Assembly: GCF_029910655.1 (NCBI RefSeq)
Contig: NZ_CP123897.1
Location: 5,073,547 to 5,137,546, forward strand
Source of the DNA: Methylomonas sp. UP202
GTDB lineage: Bacteria > Pseudomonadota > Gammaproteobacteria > Methylococcales > Methylomonadaceae
Length of the DNA: 64,000 bases
Reading direction: 5' to 3'
Shown: positions 9,704-21,357 of the stretch, piece after piece
Position numbering within the stretch: the first letter of the stretch is position 1
Layout: each line of letters starts with the position of its first letter
The notes under the pieces: model-generated
Told to the model about the DNA's origin: nothing
The model's input: the letters and a program-made list of their open reading frames with translations, nothing else
Databases searched by the model: none
Translations under genes and position numbers: made by a program

Positions 9704-9816
9704 CGGCTACCGTGCCAGCCGCATCCCGGCACACGAATCCGCTGCTACCGTTGCTTCCTTCCGGACCTGGCGGGGTTTACAGCGTATCGTTGCGAGAGGA
9801 CCGACACAGTAACCAT
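9704..9816 (-). ncRNA. ffs: 4.5S signal recognition particle RNA
   Basis: Read on the minus strand it contains the universal SRP-RNA core GTCCGGAAGGAAGCA and the distal GTGCCGGGATG element in the right order and spacing. The ends pair as a helix of about 12 bp (GGTTACTGTGTC with GGCACGGTAGCC). Total about 110 nt, the gammaproteobacterial size. It is upstream of and parallel to dnaX, a common arrangement. The ends are inferred from the closing helix, to within a few bases. It binds Ffh for co-translational membrane targeting. Confidence 0.93.
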
Positions 9817-9996
9817 AAAACATCAGCCGTGGGCTGAAGAGCTGCGCATTATCCTTAAAACCTCCGGCCAACGCAACACCCCGAACGATATTTTCCGGCA
9901 AGCCGAACCCGGCGACCGTCATTTGCAATTCAGGGACGGACGCGGTAGTGTTGGCCACCTAAACTTCGCGTTACCGCGTTCCGACCGAGGCCTCAC

Positions 9997-11103
9997 GTGA
10001 TAACTCCCGCCAGCACAGAACCCGCCACGATACTGATCGTCGACGACATGCCCGAGAACCTGCACATCCTCGGCACCTTGTTGCAGGGCGCCGGCTATCG
10101 GGTCAAGGCCGCCAATTCCGGCGCCGCCGCGCTACGCTATGCCAACCAAACCCCGAGCCCGGACTTGATCCTGCTGGACGTCATGATGCCGGAACTCGAC
10201 GGCTACCAAGTATTGACCCGTTTGAAGGCCGCACCCGGCAGCGCCGACATTCCGGTGATCTTCCTGACCGCGCTCGACGACGCCCGCGACGAACAGTACG
10301 GTCTGCAACTCGGGGCCGCCGACTACATCGCCAAGCCCATCCAGCCCGCCGTGGTGCTGACCAGGGTCGCGGCCCAGCTCGAAGCCAAACGAGCGCGCGA
10401 CTGGCTAGCCGATCAAAATGCCTTTCTGGAAAATGAAATCGGCAAGCGCATGGCGGAAAACGAACTGACCCAAAACGTCAGTATTCTGGCCTTGGCGCAT
10501 CTGGCTGAAACCCGCGACCCGGAAACCGGCCAACATCTATTGCGCACCCAAGGCTATGTTCGAACCTTGGCCGAATGCTTGCGGGATCATCCTCGCTTCA
10601 GCCAGACGCTGACCCCGAATTATATTAAATTGTTAACGCGTTCCGCCCCGCTGCACGACATCGGCAAAGTCGGCATTCCCGACTATATTCTTACCAAACC
10701 CGGCAAGCTGACCGCCGCCGAGTGGGAAATCATGAAAACCCACGCCAAGCTCGGCAGCGACGCCATCGAACGCGCCGAACGCGACGTTCGCGCCTCTGCG
10801 GCGTTTTTGGCGCTGGCCAAGGAAATCGCCCACTGGCATCATGAAAAATGGGACGGCAGCGGCTACCCCGAAGGCCTGCAAGGCGACGCAATACCGGTGT
10901 CGGCCCGCATTATGGCGTTGGCCGACGTCTTCGACGCGCTGATATCCCAACGCAGCTACAAACCGCCGATCGATTTCGGCGAAGCCGCCGACATCATCAT
11001 GGCCGGCCGGGGTCGGCATTTCGATCCCGATATTGCCGACGGCTTCGCGCACTGTCTGGAGAACTTCAAAATGATCGCAACCGAATTCCGGGACCCGCTT
11101 TAG
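9997..11103 (+). CDS. Response regulator with HD-GYP phosphodiesterase domain
   Basis: 368 residues, GTG start with GAGG upstream. Receiver domain at 10-130 (acidic DD at the start of [14 protein letters not shown], phospho-acceptor D61 in [13 protein letters not shown], Lys in AKP). After a coiled linker comes an HD-GYP domain with HD at 220-221 ([10 protein letters not shown]) and the GYP motif at 289-291 (DGSGYPEGL), both intact. HD-GYP proteins hydrolyse cyclic di-GMP, as in RpfG. The next gene, 35 bases on, is a hybrid sensor kinase that probably phosphorylates it. All metal-binding motifs are present, so an active phosphodiesterase is likely. Confidence 0.93.
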   Translation: MITPASTEPATILIVDDMPENLHILGTLLQGAGYRVKAANSGAAALRYANQTPSPDLILLDVMMPELDGYQVLTRLKAAPGSADIPVIFLTALDDARDEQYGLQLGAADYIAKPIQPAVVLTRVAAQLEAKRARDWLADQNAFLENEIGKRMAENELTQNVSILALAHLAETRDPETGQHLLRTQGYVRTLAECLRDHPRFSQTLTPNYIKLLTRSAPLHDIGKVGIPDYILTKPGKLTAAEWEIMKTHAKLGSDAIERAERDVRASAAFLALAKEIAHWHHEKWDGSGYPEGLQGDAIPVSARIMALADVFDALISQRSYKPPIDFGEAADIIMAGRGRHFDPDIADGFAHCLENFKMIATEFRDPL

Positions 11104-11138
11104 CGCCAACCGGCGGCCCAACCCAACCGGACAGCAGC

Positions 11139-14100
11139 ATGCCTCCCAACGCCGCCAGACCCTTCTCGCAAACCCAACCCGCAGTGTTGAGCCGGGGCCA
11201 GATCGGCAAAATCGTCAGTTTATACGCGCTGACCGGGTTCTTATGGATACTGTTCTCGGACGAAGCCATCGTCGCGCTATTTCCGGAGCCAGCGCGATTC
11301 GCCTTCGTCAGCACGGTAAAAGGCTGGATTTTCGTGGCCTTGACCACCTTGCTACTCTACCTGCTATTGACCCGTTACGGCCGCCACGCCGACGCTTTAG
11401 CCCCCGCGCCAGCCGAGGTTCGCCCTGGAGCGCTTCGCTTAGTACTGGCCGGTTTGTTACCGGCCCTGGCGGCCGGCGTCCAATGGAGCCTATGGAGCAT
11501 CGTTTCGCCCTATGTCTGGTTTCTGATGTTTCCGGCCGTTTTCTTTTCCGGCTGGCTGGGCGGCTGGCTCAGCGGCTTATTGGCGACGCTGCTCGCGATC
11601 GGGCTGGTCTGGTACATCTTCATCCCGCCGCCATTCTCGTTCGAATTGGCCGAGCCGGCCCAATTCGTATCGATGACCTTGTTTCTGACCATGGGTGTTT
11701 TATTCAGTTACTTCCACCATCGTCTACACCAGCTGATCGCCACCAACCGCCAATTGTTAAACGCCAGCGAATCCGGCTATCTGACGACCTTGCAAAGCAT
11801 CGGCGACGCGGTCGTCGCGGTCGACCCGGCCGGCCGCATCGAATTGCTGAACCCCGCCGCCGAGGCCCTAACCGGCTGGCGCGCGGCCGACGCCGTTGGC
11901 AAGCCGCTGGCGGCGATCATGACCATCGTCACCGAATCCGGCCGGAGCCCGCTGAATTTGACGCCGGTGTTGACCGGCAGTGGTTTCGTCTCCGACAGCG
12001 GCGACTGGCTGCTATTCCGTCCAAACGGCGCGGATCGGCCGGTTCGCCTGTGTTGCGCACCGATTCTCGGCACGAACGGAGAACGGCTGGGCGCGGTGTT
12101 GACGTTTTCCGATCAAAGCATTCAACGCGCGGCCGAACGCGAGCGCGAAGCCAAATTACGTTCTCTGCAATTGCTGGACGCGATCGCCAACGGCTCGAGC
12201 GACGCCATCTTTGCCAAAGACTCGGACGGCCGTTACCTGCTCTTCAACCGCGCGGCGGAAATCATTACCGGCAAAAGCGCGGCGGAAGTGATCGGCCGCG
12301 ACGACGCGTCGATTTTTCCCGCCGACCTGGTCGCCGAACTTAAATCCAACGACCGTTTAATTCTCGACGCCGGACAGCGGGTCACGGTTACCGAACACCT
12401 ACCCACCAATGACGGCGAAGCAATTTTCATGACGACCAAGGGGCCTTTGCTGGCCGACGACGGCCGAATCGTCGGCCTGTTCGGCATCGCCAGGGACATC
12501 ACCGAACTGAAGCGCAGCCAGGACGAACTGCGCCAAGTACACGACCGCAACCAACGTTATTTGGATACGGTGCAAACCTTGATGCTGGCGCTGGATATGG
12601 AAGGCCGCGTCAAGATGATTAACCGGGCCGGCTGTGCGCTGCTCGGCCGCGCCGACACCGACATGGCCGGCCGCGATTGGTTTTTGGACTGCGTCCCGCA
12701 ACCGCAAGGCCAACGCGATCTTTACCCGCGCTTTCGGAACGTATTGACCGGCGTGCAAGACGCGCGCTTGGACGACGAATACCCCATTCTGACCAAAACC
12801 GGCGAAACCCGGATGATACGTTGGCATCACAAACTATTGACCGACGCGGACGGCCGGGTAACCGGCCTGCTCAGTTCCGGCGAAGACTTAACCGAGCGCT
12901 TGCAAACTCAATCGACCCTCGACGAAAAAGAAACCTTGCTGCGCAGGCTCGGCGCGATGGCTAAAATTGGCGGCTGGCGCTATACGCCGGCTTCCGGCGC
13001 ATTGACCTGGACCGACGAAGTCGCCGACATCCTGGCCTTGGCGGCCGACGCAAAGCCCGAGCTGGATACCCTGTCGAGCCGTCTGGCACAGGCCGAACGG
13101 CACATCCTCGATCAAGCGCTGCGCGACGCGGCTCGGCACGATACCGCGTTCGATTTGGAGTTGGCCGCCACCGGCACCCACGGAAACACCCAATGGTTCC
13201 GAGTCACCGGCCAAGCGCTCCGCGACGGCACGCAAATCGACGGCACCCTGCAGGACATCACCGAACGCAAACACGCCGAACTACAGCTGCTCAAACTATC
13301 GCAAGCCGTCGAACAAAGTCCGGAAAGTATCGTCATCACCGACCTCAACGCCAACATCGAATACGTCAATCAAGCTTTCGTACAGGCCACCGGCTTCGAG
13401 CGCGCAGAAGTCCTCGGCAAAAACCCCAGGATTCTGCAATCCGGCAAGACCTCTCCAGCGGTATTTGGCGACCTGTGGCAGGCCCTGCAACAGGGGCTGA
13501 GTTGGCAGGGCGAATTCATCAATACCCGCAAGGACGGCAGCGAATACGTCGAGCTCGCCAGCATTAGCCCGATTCGCGACGCCAATGGTCGGATCAGTCA
13601 TTATCTGGCTATCAAGGAAGATATCAGCGACAAAAAACGCCTGTCGGAGGAATTGTCGCGCCACCGCCGCAACCTGGAAGAATTGGTCGCGGAACGCACC
13701 GCCGAACTGCGGCTGACCGGCAATTACCTGCAAGCGCTGATCGACAACATTCCGCAACTGGCTTGGCTGAAAGACATAGACGGTCATCTCCTGGCCGCCA
13801 ATCGCGCGTTGGCCGACTTCAGCGGCATGTCCATCGTCGACATACTCGGAAAAACCGATGCCGAACTGTACCCTCCCGAGATTGCCGAACGCAATCGCCA
13901 TATGGAACAGCGGGCCATCGAAACTCGCGCCCGGCAAACGATAGAAGAATATTTACCTTGGCAACCCGGCCGGATCCACGAAACCAGTCGAGCTCCGGTC
14001 ATCGATGCCGACGGCCGGGTCCTGGGTACAGTCGGATTTTCCCGGGACATCTCGTCCCAAAAAAACCTGGAACGCGAACGCGAGCGAGCACGCCTGGCCG

Positions 14101-15869
14101 CCGAGGCCGCCAACCGCGCCAAAACCGCGTTTCTGGCCAACATGAGCCATGAAATCCGCACGCCGATGAACGCCATCATCGGCTTGACCCACTTGTTACA
14201 AGCCGCCGAACCGACAACGAGCCAATCGGAACGGTTGACTAAGATCAACGCCGCCGCCGACCATCTGCTGAATATCGTTAACGACATTCTCGATCTGTCC
14301 AAGGTCGAATCCGGCCGGATGACGCTGGAACAAACCGAATTTTCGGCACACGCGCTGCTCGACCATGTCTATTCGTTGATTTACGACAAGGCCAAAACCA
14401 AGGGCTTGGCCGTTTACATCGAATGCGATCCCGTGCCGGCATCGCTGTCCGGCGACCCGACCCGGTTGCGCCAGGCCTTGCTGAACTACGCCGGCAATGC
14501 CGTCAAATTTACCGAGACCGGCCAAATTACCTTGCGTTGCCGGCTGTTGAAAACCGACGCCGACCGGGTTTTATTGCGTTTCGAAGTGGAAGACACCGGA
14601 ATCGGCATCGATAGCGCTAACCCCGGCAAGCTATTCGATGCATTCGAGCAGGCGGACGCCTCGACCACGCGCCGCTTCGGCGGTACGGGTCTGGGACTGA
14701 CCATTACCCGCCGCTTGGCCGAGCTGATGGGTGGCGAGGTCGGGGTCAATAGCCGGCCGGGCCTGGGCAGCCGATTTTGGTTTACGGCTTGGCTGAACCT
14801 GGGGCGCGGCGTTGTTCAGCAGGAGCCCGACCAACTCAATGGCGTTCAAACCCGCCAGAAGCTCAGCCAAGTCAACGCCCGCGTATTACTGGCCGAGGAC
14901 AACGCCATCAATCGCGAAGTCGCCGAGGACTTGTTGCGCGGCGCCGGACTAAGCGTCGACAGCGCGGAAGATGGCGAAGCGGTTGTCGCGAAATTCGCCG
15001 CCGCCGACTACGATTTGATCCTGATGGACATGCAAATGCCGAAAATGAACGGCCTGGAAGCCACCCGCATCATCCGCGCCAGCGACAAGGGCCACACGGT
15101 GCCCATCGTCGCCATGACCGCCAACGCGTTCAATGAAGATCGTCACACCTGTCTCGCCGCCGGTATGAACGATTTCATCGCCAAGCCGGTCGAGCCCGAC
15201 ACGCTGTATGCCACGCTGTCGCGCTGGCTGCGCGCGCCGCTGCCGCTACCCGACGCGACCAACGCGGAAGCGGCCGCCGACTTAGCGGTGCTTACCGACC
15301 TTGACTGGCAACGCGGCCTGGCTCTGTTGCACGGAAACCTGGAAAAATATCGGCGACTGCTGCGATTGTTCGCAGACAACCACCGCGCCGATCCAGCGGC
15401 TTTACTGGCTTGGCTGGAGGCCGGCGAAGTCGCCAAGATCGCCGATCTTGCCCATCTGTTGAAAGGCAGCGCCGGCTCTCTGGCGCTGATCGGAATCGCC
15501 GACCCGGCGGCCGACTTGCTGCGAGCGGCCAGAGCACGCGAACCGGCCGAAACCCTACTTGCGCGCATCGAAAGTTTGAACGCGGCCCTGCAGCGCTTCG
15601 TTGCCGAAGCCGACAGTCAGTTACCGCCGCCGGCCATCGAGCCGACGCCAAGCAGTATCTCGGCCGCCGACTTGTTGCCCCGCTTGCGGTCGCTGTTAGC
15701 GTCCGGCGACATCCAAGCCAACGAACTGGCTCTGGAGCACCGCGCGGAGTTAAGAACCGCGCTCGGCGATCAGGTCTTGCCGCTACTGCGCGCGATTGAA
15801 AACTTCGATTACGATGCGGCGTTGACACGGTTGGAAAGTTTCGACCAACCTCCGCGGGACCCGGATTAA
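11139..15869 (+). CDS. Hybrid sensor histidine kinase with six PAS domains, REC and HPt
   Basis: 1576 residues from the ATG at 11139. The frame is open upstream inside the previous gene, but that stretch has no family likeness. Order: an N-terminal region with about six membrane helices (a KdpD/DUF4118-like block [19 protein letters not shown]), then six PAS/PAC repeats from about 205 to 980 (for example [20 protein letters not shown] and [19 protein letters not shown]). Next are HisKA with H1004 ([11 protein letters not shown]), HATPase, a receiver with D1297 ([13 protein letters not shown]) and a C-terminal HPt with H1439 ([10 protein letters not shown]). It follows the HD-GYP regulator by 35 bases, so the pair probably sets cyclic di-GMP in answer to redox or small-molecule cues. 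PAS cofactors cannot be told from sequence alone. Confidence 0.92.
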   Translation: MPPNAARPFSQTQPAVLSRGQIGKIVSLYALTGFLWILFSDEAIVALFPEPARFAFVSTVKGWIFVALTTLLLYLLLTRYGRHADALAPAPAEVRPGALRLVLAGLLPALAAGVQWSLWSIVSPYVWFLMFPAVFFSGWLGGWLSGLLATLLAIGLVWYIFIPPPFSFELAEPAQFVSMTLFLTMGVLFSYFHHRLHQLIATNRQLLNASESGYLTTLQSIGDAVVAVDPAGRIELLNPAAEALTGWRAADAVGKPLAAIMTIVTESGRSPLNLTPVLTGSGFVSDSGDWLLFRPNGADRPVRLCCAPILGTNGERLGAVLTFSDQSIQRAAEREREAKLRSLQLLDAIANGSSDAIFAKDSDGRYLLFNRAAEIITGKSAAEVIGRDDASIFPADLVAELKSNDRLILDAGQRVTVTEHLPTNDGEAIFMTTKGPLLADDGRIVGLFGIARDITELKRSQDELRQVHDRNQRYLDTVQTLMLALDMEGRVKMINRAGCALLGRADTDMAGRDWFLDCVPQPQGQRDLYPRFRNVLTGVQDARLDDEYPILTKTGETRMIRWHHKLLTDADGRVTGLLSSGEDLTERLQTQSTLDEKETLLRRLGAMAKIGGWRYTPASGALTWTDEVADILALAADAKPELDTLSSRLAQAERHILDQALRDAARHDTAFDLELAATGTHGNTQWFRVTGQALRDGTQIDGTLQDITERKHAELQLLKLSQAVEQSPESIVITDLNANIEYVNQAFVQATGFERAEVLGKNPRILQSGKTSPAVFGDLWQALQQGLSWQGEFINTRKDGSEYVELASISPIRDANGRISHYLAIKEDISDKKRLSEELSRHRRNLEELVAERTAELRLTGNYLQALIDNIPQLAWLKDIDGHLLAANRALADFSGMSIVDILGKTDAELYPPEIAERNRHMEQRAIETRARQTIEEYLPWQPGRIHETSRAPVIDADGRVLGTVGFSRDISSQKNLERERERARLAAEAANRAKTAFLANMSHEIRTPMNAIIGLTHLLQAAEPTTSQSERLTKINAAADHLLNIVNDILDLSKVESGRMTLEQTEFSAHALLDHVYSLIYDKAKTKGLAVYIECDPVPASLSGDPTRLRQALLNYAGNAVKFTETGQITLRCRLLKTDADRVLLRFEVEDTGIGIDSANPGKLFDAFEQADASTTRRFGGTGLGLTITRRLAELMGGEVGVNSRPGLGSRFWFTAWLNLGRGVVQQEPDQLNGVQTRQKLSQVNARVLLAEDNAINREVAEDLLRGAGLSVDSAEDGEAVVAKFAAADYDLILMDMQMPKMNGLEATRIIRASDKGHTVPIVAMTANAFNEDRHTCLAAGMNDFIAKPVEPDTLYATLSRWLRAPLPLPDATNAEAAADLAVLTDLDWQRGLALLHGNLEKYRRLLRLFADNHRADPAALLAWLEAGEVAKIADLAHLLKGSAGSLALIGIADPAADLLRAARAREPAETLLARIESLNAALQRFVAEADSQLPPPAIEPTPSSISAADLLPRLRSLLASGDIQANELALEHRAELRTALGDQVLPLLRAIENFDYDAALTRLESFDQPPRDPD

Positions 15870-16115
15870 ATCCCGGCATGACGCTAGATGCCGCGCGATT
15901 GTCGCGAACGTATGACTATAAGCTTAGCCGGAGTAGCGTCAAGGCCGACCTCAGGTGCGGCGCTCACTTTATGAGGCGATGCGACGACGCGATAATCGAT
16001 ACGCTAAACGCCGGCGAATCCGCGCCATGCCCAGTGGCGCGCCGACACGCCTGAAGCAAGCGCCGCGCTGAGATCAGTGATAGTCAGTCGCCATCGCCCG
16101 CCCGACGCGCAGCGA

Positions 16116-17084
16116 TCAACGCAGTTGCCCCAACCCCAGACTGGTCGCTATCGAATGGCCGAAATAAGCGCCCATCCGGCCGGCCAAGCGGTCTAGGAAA
16201 CGCTCTTGCGGCGTGAAGTTCAGCGTGTGCTCGGTATCCAGTTGATCGCGGGCAACCGAATCGACGTTGCCGAAGTCGTCCGCCAAACCCAGTCTGACGC
16301 CCTCGGCGCCGGTCCAGACCAGCCCTGAAAACATGTCCGCCGTTTCTTTCAGTCTGTCGCCCCGCCCTTTGCGGACCGCGTCGATAAATTGCTGGTGAAC
16401 CTGATCCAACATCGATTGCATGTGCTTGGTTTCCTGGCTGTTGGCCGGGGAAAACGGATCGAGCAAGGCTTTGTGCTCGCCGGCGGTCAAGGTCCGCCGT
16501 TCTATCCCCAGTCGATCGAGCACATTGGTGAAGCCGAAGTTATTCATGATGACGCCGATCGAGCCGATGATACTGGCTTGATTGACAAAAATCTTGTCGG
16601 CCGCGGCGGCAATGTAATAGCCGCCCGACGCGCAAACATCGCCGACCACCGCGTAAATCGGCAGATCGGGATGTTCGGCCTTGATCCGGCGAATCTCGTC
16701 GTAAATGTAACCGGCTTGCACCGGGGTGCCGCCGGGCGAATTGACGTTCAAAATAATGCCCTTGGTGTTTTTGTCTTCGGCCGCATCCTGCAAGCCTTCG
16801 ATGACTACGCTCGCCGAACTGGCCTCGCCGTCGGCAATCACGCCGACGATATCGACGACCGCCGCGTGCTGGCGATCGGAGCTCATTTTTTCCTCGAAGC
16901 TGGGATAGGTCGCGACCAGCAATACCGCCGACAAATACACAAAGGTCAAGGCCTTGAAAAAGATGCCCCAACGCCGCGCGATCTTCTGCTCGTTAATCGC
17001 GGCGAACGCCAGTTTCTCCAGCGTCTGCCGTTCCCAACCGCCTTCCTGGCCTTCCGGTTCCTGATTTTGATTTTGCGTGTCCAA
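16116..17084 (-). CDS. sppA: Signal peptide peptidase, S49 family (36-kDa SppA type)
   Basis: 322 residues. Start is a TTG with a strong AAGGAGG seven bases upstream. A membrane helix at about 43-60 (FFKALTFVYLSAVLLVATY) is followed by one ClpP-like S49 domain: VDIVGVIADG, ILNVNSPGGTPVQAGYIYDEI, catalytic Ser in DVCASGGYYIA and the partner Lys in AGEHKALLDPF. It degrades cleaved signal peptides in the inner membrane. The single-domain size matches the short SppA form rather than the 67-kDa E. coli protein. It follows the HAD and rluC genes on the same strand, an order also known from pseudomonads. Confidence 0.92.
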   Translation of the reverse strand: MDTQNQNQEPEGQEGGWERQTLEKLAFAAINEQKIARRWGIFFKALTFVYLSAVLLVATYPSFEEKMSSDRQHAAVVDIVGVIADGEASSASVVIEGLQDAAEDKNTKGIILNVNSPGGTPVQAGYIYDEIRRIKAEHPDLPIYAVVGDVCASGGYYIAAAADKIFVNQASIIGSIGVIMNNFGFTNVLDRLGIERRTLTAGEHKALLDPFSPANSQETKHMQSMLDQVHQQFIDAVRKGRGDRLKETADMFSGLVWTGAEGVRLGLADDFGNVDSVARDQLDTEHTLNFTPQERFLDRLAGRMGAYFGHSIATSLGLGQLR

Positions 17085-17096
17085 GGACCTGCCTCC

Positions 17097-17744
17097 TTAA
17101 AGTAGACCGAGCAACTCGGTCGGAAAATTCAAACAATACAACGGCGAATAGCGTTTTAGCGTCTCTGCCGGATGCGCGCCGCAAGTCACCGCCACCGACG
17201 CGACGCCGGCGTTCAACGCCATTTGCAAATCGTGCACCGAATCGCCGACCATCAAGGTTCTGTCCTTGGCAACGCCCAACTCGGCGACGATTTCGTCGAT
17301 CATCAGCGGATTCGGCTTGGACGCGGTCTGATCGGCGCTACGGGTCGTGCAAAAGCTGGCGGTCAAACCGGTACCGGCGATCACTTCCCGCAAGCCGGCG
17401 CTTTTCTTGCCGGTGGCCACCGCCAAACGGTAACCGGCGTCCCGAAAGCATGCCAACATTTCCGGCACGCCGGGAAACAAGTCGTCCCCGCTCATTTCCC
17501 TGGAAAAAAACGTTTGGGCGTAATCGCCGGCCAAGCGCCGGCCCGTTTCTTCGTCGAGTCCTGGAAACAACCGGGCCACGGCGTTTTCAATACTGAGCCC
17601 TATGATGTCCTTGACGGCTTGAGGTTCCGGTACCGGACAGCCCTGTCTGGCGGCGGCTTGGCGGATGCAGTGCACGATCCAGTCCACCGAGTCGGCCAAG
17701 GTGCCGTCCCAGTCGAAAATAATCAAATCAAAGCGTTTCTTCAT
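17097..17744 (-). CDS. HAD-IA family hydrolase (phosphoglycolate phosphatase-like)
   Basis: 215 residues from the ATG at 17744, chosen because the HAD motif I (FDLIIFDWDGTLADS) then starts within the first ten residues. Motif II lies in AVATGKKS, motif III Lys in ASKPNPLMI and motif IV in LMVGDSVHDLQMA. The cap domain is helical. Substrate cannot be fixed; relatives hydrolyse phosphoglycolate or nucleotide monophosphates. The gene overlaps the end of rluC by 17 bases and is followed by sppA 12 bases on, a conserved operon. Confidence 0.9.
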   Translation of the reverse strand: MKKRFDLIIFDWDGTLADSVDWIVHCIRQAAARQGCPVPEPQAVKDIIGLSIENAVARLFPGLDEETGRRLAGDYAQTFFSREMSGDDLFPGVPEMLACFRDAGYRLAVATGKKSAGLREVIAGTGLTASFCTTRSADQTASKPNPLMIDEIVAELGVAKDRTLMVGDSVHDLQMALNAGVASVAVTCGAHPAETLKRYSPLYCLNFPTELLGLL

Positions 17745-18687
17745 GCTCGAGCAAGGTTTGTAAATCGGCCGGCAGCGGCGCATTGAAATGCAGCGGGGCG
17801 CCGGTCAGCGGGTGGGCGAAACGCAGTTGCTCCGCGTGCAAGAATAAGCGCTTATAGCCGCGTTGCTTGAAAGCCTTGTTGACGTTGTCCTCGCCGTAGC
17901 GGTCGTCGCCGACGATGGGATGCCCGAGCCAGGCGGCATGCACCCGAATTTGATGGGTCCGGCCGGTCTTGGGCGCCGCATGCACCAGTGTCGCTTCCCG
18001 AAACGCCTTCAAGCGGGTAAACAAAGTCTCGGCCGGTTTGCCGGCCTGACTGACGACCACCATGCGTTCGCCACCTTGTGCGACGTTCTTCAGCAGCGGC
18101 ACATCGACACGCTGACTTTTTCGTTTGAATTGACCGGACAGCAGCGCCAAATAAGTCTTTTGGATGCCGTCACCGCGAAACATTTCGTGCAAAACCCGTA
18201 GCGCCGAGCGCTTCTTGGCGATCAATAAACAGCCCGAGGTTTCCTTGTCCAGCCGGTGCACCAGTTCCAGAAACTTCTGTTGCGGACGGATTTGCCGCAA
18301 CGCTTCGATGATGCCGCCGCTGACGCCGCTACCGCCGTGCACGGCGAAGCCGGACGGTTTGTTGAGGACGATGAAGCCGTCGTCCTCGTACAGAATTTGG
18401 TTTTCCAGGCTGAACTTCAAGGCCGGCTGCACGATGACCTCGTCGGCGGCTTCGGCCACCCTGACCGGCGGAATCCTGACGATGTCGCCAATGACCAGTT
18501 TGTAGCTGACGTCGACACGCCCCTTATTGACCCTGACTTCGCCCTTCCTAACCATCCGGTAGATGCGGGTCTTGGGCACACCCTTGAGAAAACCGATCAG
18601 GAAATTGTCCAACCGTTGTTCGCTGTTCGCGTCGGTGACTTCCAGCCATTGCACACTCGGGCGCGGCGTTTCGCTTACTTGATTCAT
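17728..18687 (-). CDS. rluC: 23S rRNA pseudouridine synthase RluC
   Basis: 319 residues from the ATG at 18687, the same length as E. coli RluC; an ATG at 18720 would add 11 residues. N-terminal S4 RNA-binding domain (QRLDNFLIGFLKGVPKTRIY, RKGEVRVNKGRV), then the RluA-family catalytic domain with the nucleophilic Asp in VHRLDKETSGCLL and the closing KTGRTHQIRVH motif. It modifies uridines in domain V/peptidyl-transferase region of 23S rRNA. Divergent from rne, as in many gammaproteobacteria. Confidence 0.94.
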   Translation of the reverse strand: MNQVSETPRPSVQWLEVTDANSEQRLDNFLIGFLKGVPKTRIYRMVRKGEVRVNKGRVDVSYKLVIGDIVRIPPVRVAEAADEVIVQPALKFSLENQILYEDDGFIVLNKPSGFAVHGGSGVSGGIIEALRQIRPQQKFLELVHRLDKETSGCLLIAKKRSALRVLHEMFRGDGIQKTYLALLSGQFKRKSQRVDVPLLKNVAQGGERMVVVSQAGKPAETLFTRLKAFREATLVHAAPKTGRTHQIRVHAAWLGHPIVGDDRYGEDNVNKAFKQRGYKRLFLHAEQLRFAHPLTGAPLHFNAPLPADLQTLLEHEETL

Positions 18688-19101
18688 GGCGGAAATAATA
18701 GCAACATCCAAGCCGGCCATGTTTAAAATTGCTGCCTCTGGTAAAGATTGCTATATTAGGCTAGTTTATCTATCGATAGACTGAGCGATGGAAATTGATT
18801 ATCGGGCCACGCGGCCGTTTTCCTCGCTAAAATTAATAACAAGAATTTTCGGGTTTTATCGCTCGACCCATGATGAGCGACTTGCATCCTAAAGCATAGA
18901 GTTCGGTATAACAGATTCCCCGCACGACAAGCGCCACCCTCGGTCCATCCGATATTCGCTGCTATAACTACTACTATTCATTGCAGTTTTCAGTCAGTCC
19001 GGCCGCTCACTTGGTAACGCATCGGGAACCCGCCGCCTTTATCCGCGACAAACCAGCCTGTTTAAACTCTAGGTGGGATACACAACAATAAGGATAATTT
19101 A
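18688..19101. promoter_or_regulatory. Divergent rluC/rne promoter region and rne leader
   Basis: A 414-base gap between divergent rluC and rne. RNase E genes usually have a long, autoregulated 5' leader, and this space fits one. AAGGA stands before the rne ATG. I could not pick individual promoter boxes or fold the leader with confidence. No other gene is visible. Confidence 0.5.
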
Positions 19102-21273
19102 ATGAAAAGAATGCTTATCAACGCCACGCAACCCGAAGAGTTGCGAGTGGCCTTGGTAGATGGTCAAAAACTCTATGATTTTGACATCGAAGTCCCTTCC
19201 AAAGAACAGAAAAAATCCAATATCTATAAAGGCATCATCACCCGGGTAGAACCCAGTCTCGAAGCCGCTTTCGTCAATTACGGCGCCGAAAAGCACGGCT
19301 TTCTGCCGTTTAAGGAAATCGCCCCGGAATACCGCACCGGCGACGACGGCGAAGGCAAGTCTTCGAAGTCGAATATTCGGGAAGGTCAGGAAATCGTCGT
19401 CCAGATCGAGAAAGAGGAGCGCGGCAACAAGGGCGCCGCGCTGACCACTTACATCAGTCTAGCCGGCACCTATCTGGTGCTGATGCCGAACAATCCCAAG
19501 GCTGGCGGCATCTCCCGACGCATCGAAGGCGATAATCGCAGCGAATTGCGCGAAACCATGGCGGCGCTGGAAATTCCGGACAGCATGGGCCTGATCATTC
19601 GTACCGCCGGTTCCGATAAAAACGTCGAAGAGCTGCAATGGGACTTGAATTACCTGATGCAACTTTGGGAAGCGATCGATCGCTCCAGCCAGGAACAAGC
19701 CGCCCCCTTTCTGATCTTCCAGGAAAGCAACGTCATCATCCGCGCGTTGCGCGACCACTTGCGCGGAGACATCGACGAAATCCTGATCGATCAGGAAGGC
19801 GCCTTTAAACTGGTGCAAAACTTCCTGAAGCAAGTGATGCCGCACAACCTGCATAAGGCCAAGCAATATCAGGACACCGTACCGCTGTTCAGCCGTTACC
19901 AAATCGAAACCCAGATCGAGATGGCCTACAAGCGCGAAGTCTCGTTGCCGTCCGGCGGCTCTATCGTCATCGACCATACCGAGGCGCTGACGTCTATCGA
20001 CATCAACTCGGCGCGCGCCACCAAAGGTAGCGACATCGAAGAAACCGCGCTGAATACCAACCTGGAAGCCGCCGACGAGATTGCCCGCCAACTGCGACTG
20101 CGCGATTTGGGCGGCCTGTTCGTGATCGACTTCATCGATATGATGTCGAACAAAAACCAACGCGAGGTCGAAAACCGCCTGCGCGATGCGTTGAAAATCG
20201 ACCGCGCCCGCATTCAGACCGGCCGTATTTCGCGCTTCGGTCTAATGGAAATGTCGCGGCAACGCTTGCGGCCGTCGCTGGGCGATTCCACCCAACTGAC
20301 CTGCCCCCGCTGCAAGGGCCAAGGCACGATCCGCAACGTGGAATCGGTGACCTTGTCGGTGTTGCGCCTGATCGAGGAAGAAGCGATGAAAAAAGGCACC
20401 GAGCGCGTCATCGCTCACCTGCCTATCGACTGCGCCACCTTCCTGCTCAACGAAAAACGCGCGGCGATTCAAGAAATCGAAGCCCGCCTGCATGTCGGCA
20501 TCATTGTATTGCCGAGCAAACACCTGGAAACGCCGGCCTACGATATCGAGCGGATTAAAACGGTGGAAGGCGACGACAAGGCCAGCCACCTGCAATTGAA
20601 GGAAGAGGAAATCGCGGTACCGGAATTCGCCAAACAAGCCGGCCCGAAATCGGAAAAGGCGGCGATCAAGGAATTCCTGCCCGACTCGCCGGCACCGGTA
20701 CAGAGCAAGAAAAATTCCGCCAGCCTGATCCAGCGCTTCTGGCAACGCTTGATCGGCAAGGACAAAATCGCCGAAACTCCGGAAGCCAGCGGCGAAGGCA
20801 AACCCGGCGAAGAAAGAAACCGGCCCAACCGCAACGTCCGCAAGGACCGCCCCGGTGCCGGCCGGAACGGTCGCCGCAACAACAACAATCGCCGCGGCGG
20901 TAGCCCGAATCCGCAAGCAGCGACGGACAATGCCGTAACCCAAACCGCCAGCCCGGTCGCGGAACAACCATTGCCGGCCACGCCCGGCGAACAGGAAGGC
21001 GAAGGCGCGCCGCGCCGTAACGGACAGGAGCGCAGCCGCCGCAACCGTAACCGTCGCCGTAACCCACGTAACTCGGCCGAGCGCAAAACCGAACAGAATT
21101 ACAACGGCGAATCAGATCAGTCGTCCGCCGAGGCGCCCAGCAACCGCTACGTCAGCAACGACTCGATCGCCCCGGCGAATTCATATGCCAGCGAGTTTGC
21201 CGAGCGCAGCAGCAACCGCTCTCAAGAAAGTGCCGAGCCGCAACCTCGCCCGCAAAGCTCGGCCGAGGAATAA
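19102..21273 (+). CDS. rne: Ribonuclease E
   Basis: 723 residues. Catalytic half is complete: [20 protein letters not shown] start, S1 domain at about 36-120 ([20 protein letters not shown]), 5'-sensor/RNase H parts, the two Mg-binding aspartates in [10 protein letters not shown] and FVIDFIDM, and the Zn-link CPRCKGQG that holds the tetramer. The C-terminal part from about 520 is low-complexity and basic ([31 protein letters not shown]), the RNA- and partner-binding scaffold, shorter than in E. coli. RNase E starts mRNA decay and processes rRNA and tRNA precursors. A strong terminator follows. Confidence 0.96.
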   Translation: MKRMLINATQPEELRVALVDGQKLYDFDIEVPSKEQKKSNIYKGIITRVEPSLEAAFVNYGAEKHGFLPFKEIAPEYRTGDDGEGKSSKSNIREGQEIVVQIEKEERGNKGAALTTYISLAGTYLVLMPNNPKAGGISRRIEGDNRSELRETMAALEIPDSMGLIIRTAGSDKNVEELQWDLNYLMQLWEAIDRSSQEQAAPFLIFQESNVIIRALRDHLRGDIDEILIDQEGAFKLVQNFLKQVMPHNLHKAKQYQDTVPLFSRYQIETQIEMAYKREVSLPSGGSIVIDHTEALTSIDINSARATKGSDIEETALNTNLEAADEIARQLRLRDLGGLFVIDFIDMMSNKNQREVENRLRDALKIDRARIQTGRISRFGLMEMSRQRLRPSLGDSTQLTCPRCKGQGTIRNVESVTLSVLRLIEEEAMKKGTERVIAHLPIDCATFLLNEKRAAIQEIEARLHVGIIVLPSKHLETPAYDIERIKTVEGDDKASHLQLKEEEIAVPEFAKQAGPKSEKAAIKEFLPDSPAPVQSKKNSASLIQRFWQRLIGKDKIAETPEASGEGKPGEERNRPNRNVRKDRPGAGRNGRRNNNNRRGGSPNPQAATDNAVTQTASPVAEQPLPATPGEQEGEGAPRRNGQERSRRNRNRRRNPRNSAERKTEQNYNGESDQSSAEAPSNRYVSNDSIAPANSYASEFAERSSNRSQESAEPQPRPQSSAEE

Positions 21274-21274
21274 A

Positions 21275-21310
21275 AAAACGGAGGCCCGTCGCTTGCCGGG
21301 CCTCCGTTTT
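21275..21310 (+). terminator. Bidirectional intrinsic terminator after rne
   Basis: A 14-bp perfect stem, AAAACGGAGGCCCG paired with CGGGCCTCCGTTTT, with an 8-base loop, directly after the rne stop. A-run on one side and T-run on the other let it also serve convergent aguB on the minus strand. Confidence 0.93.
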
Positions 21311-21357
21311 CAACAGGCTAGCAGACCGATCCGCCTTAAAAACGGATCGAACCTCGA

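Noticed and set aside
9707-9958. 83-codon minus-strand ORF upstream of dnaX
   Set aside because: It overlaps the SRP RNA gene and has no protein-family likeness.
10848-11138. N-terminal extension of the six-PAS kinase
   Set aside because: This stretch is the HD-GYP gene read in another frame. The first credible start is the ATG at 11139.
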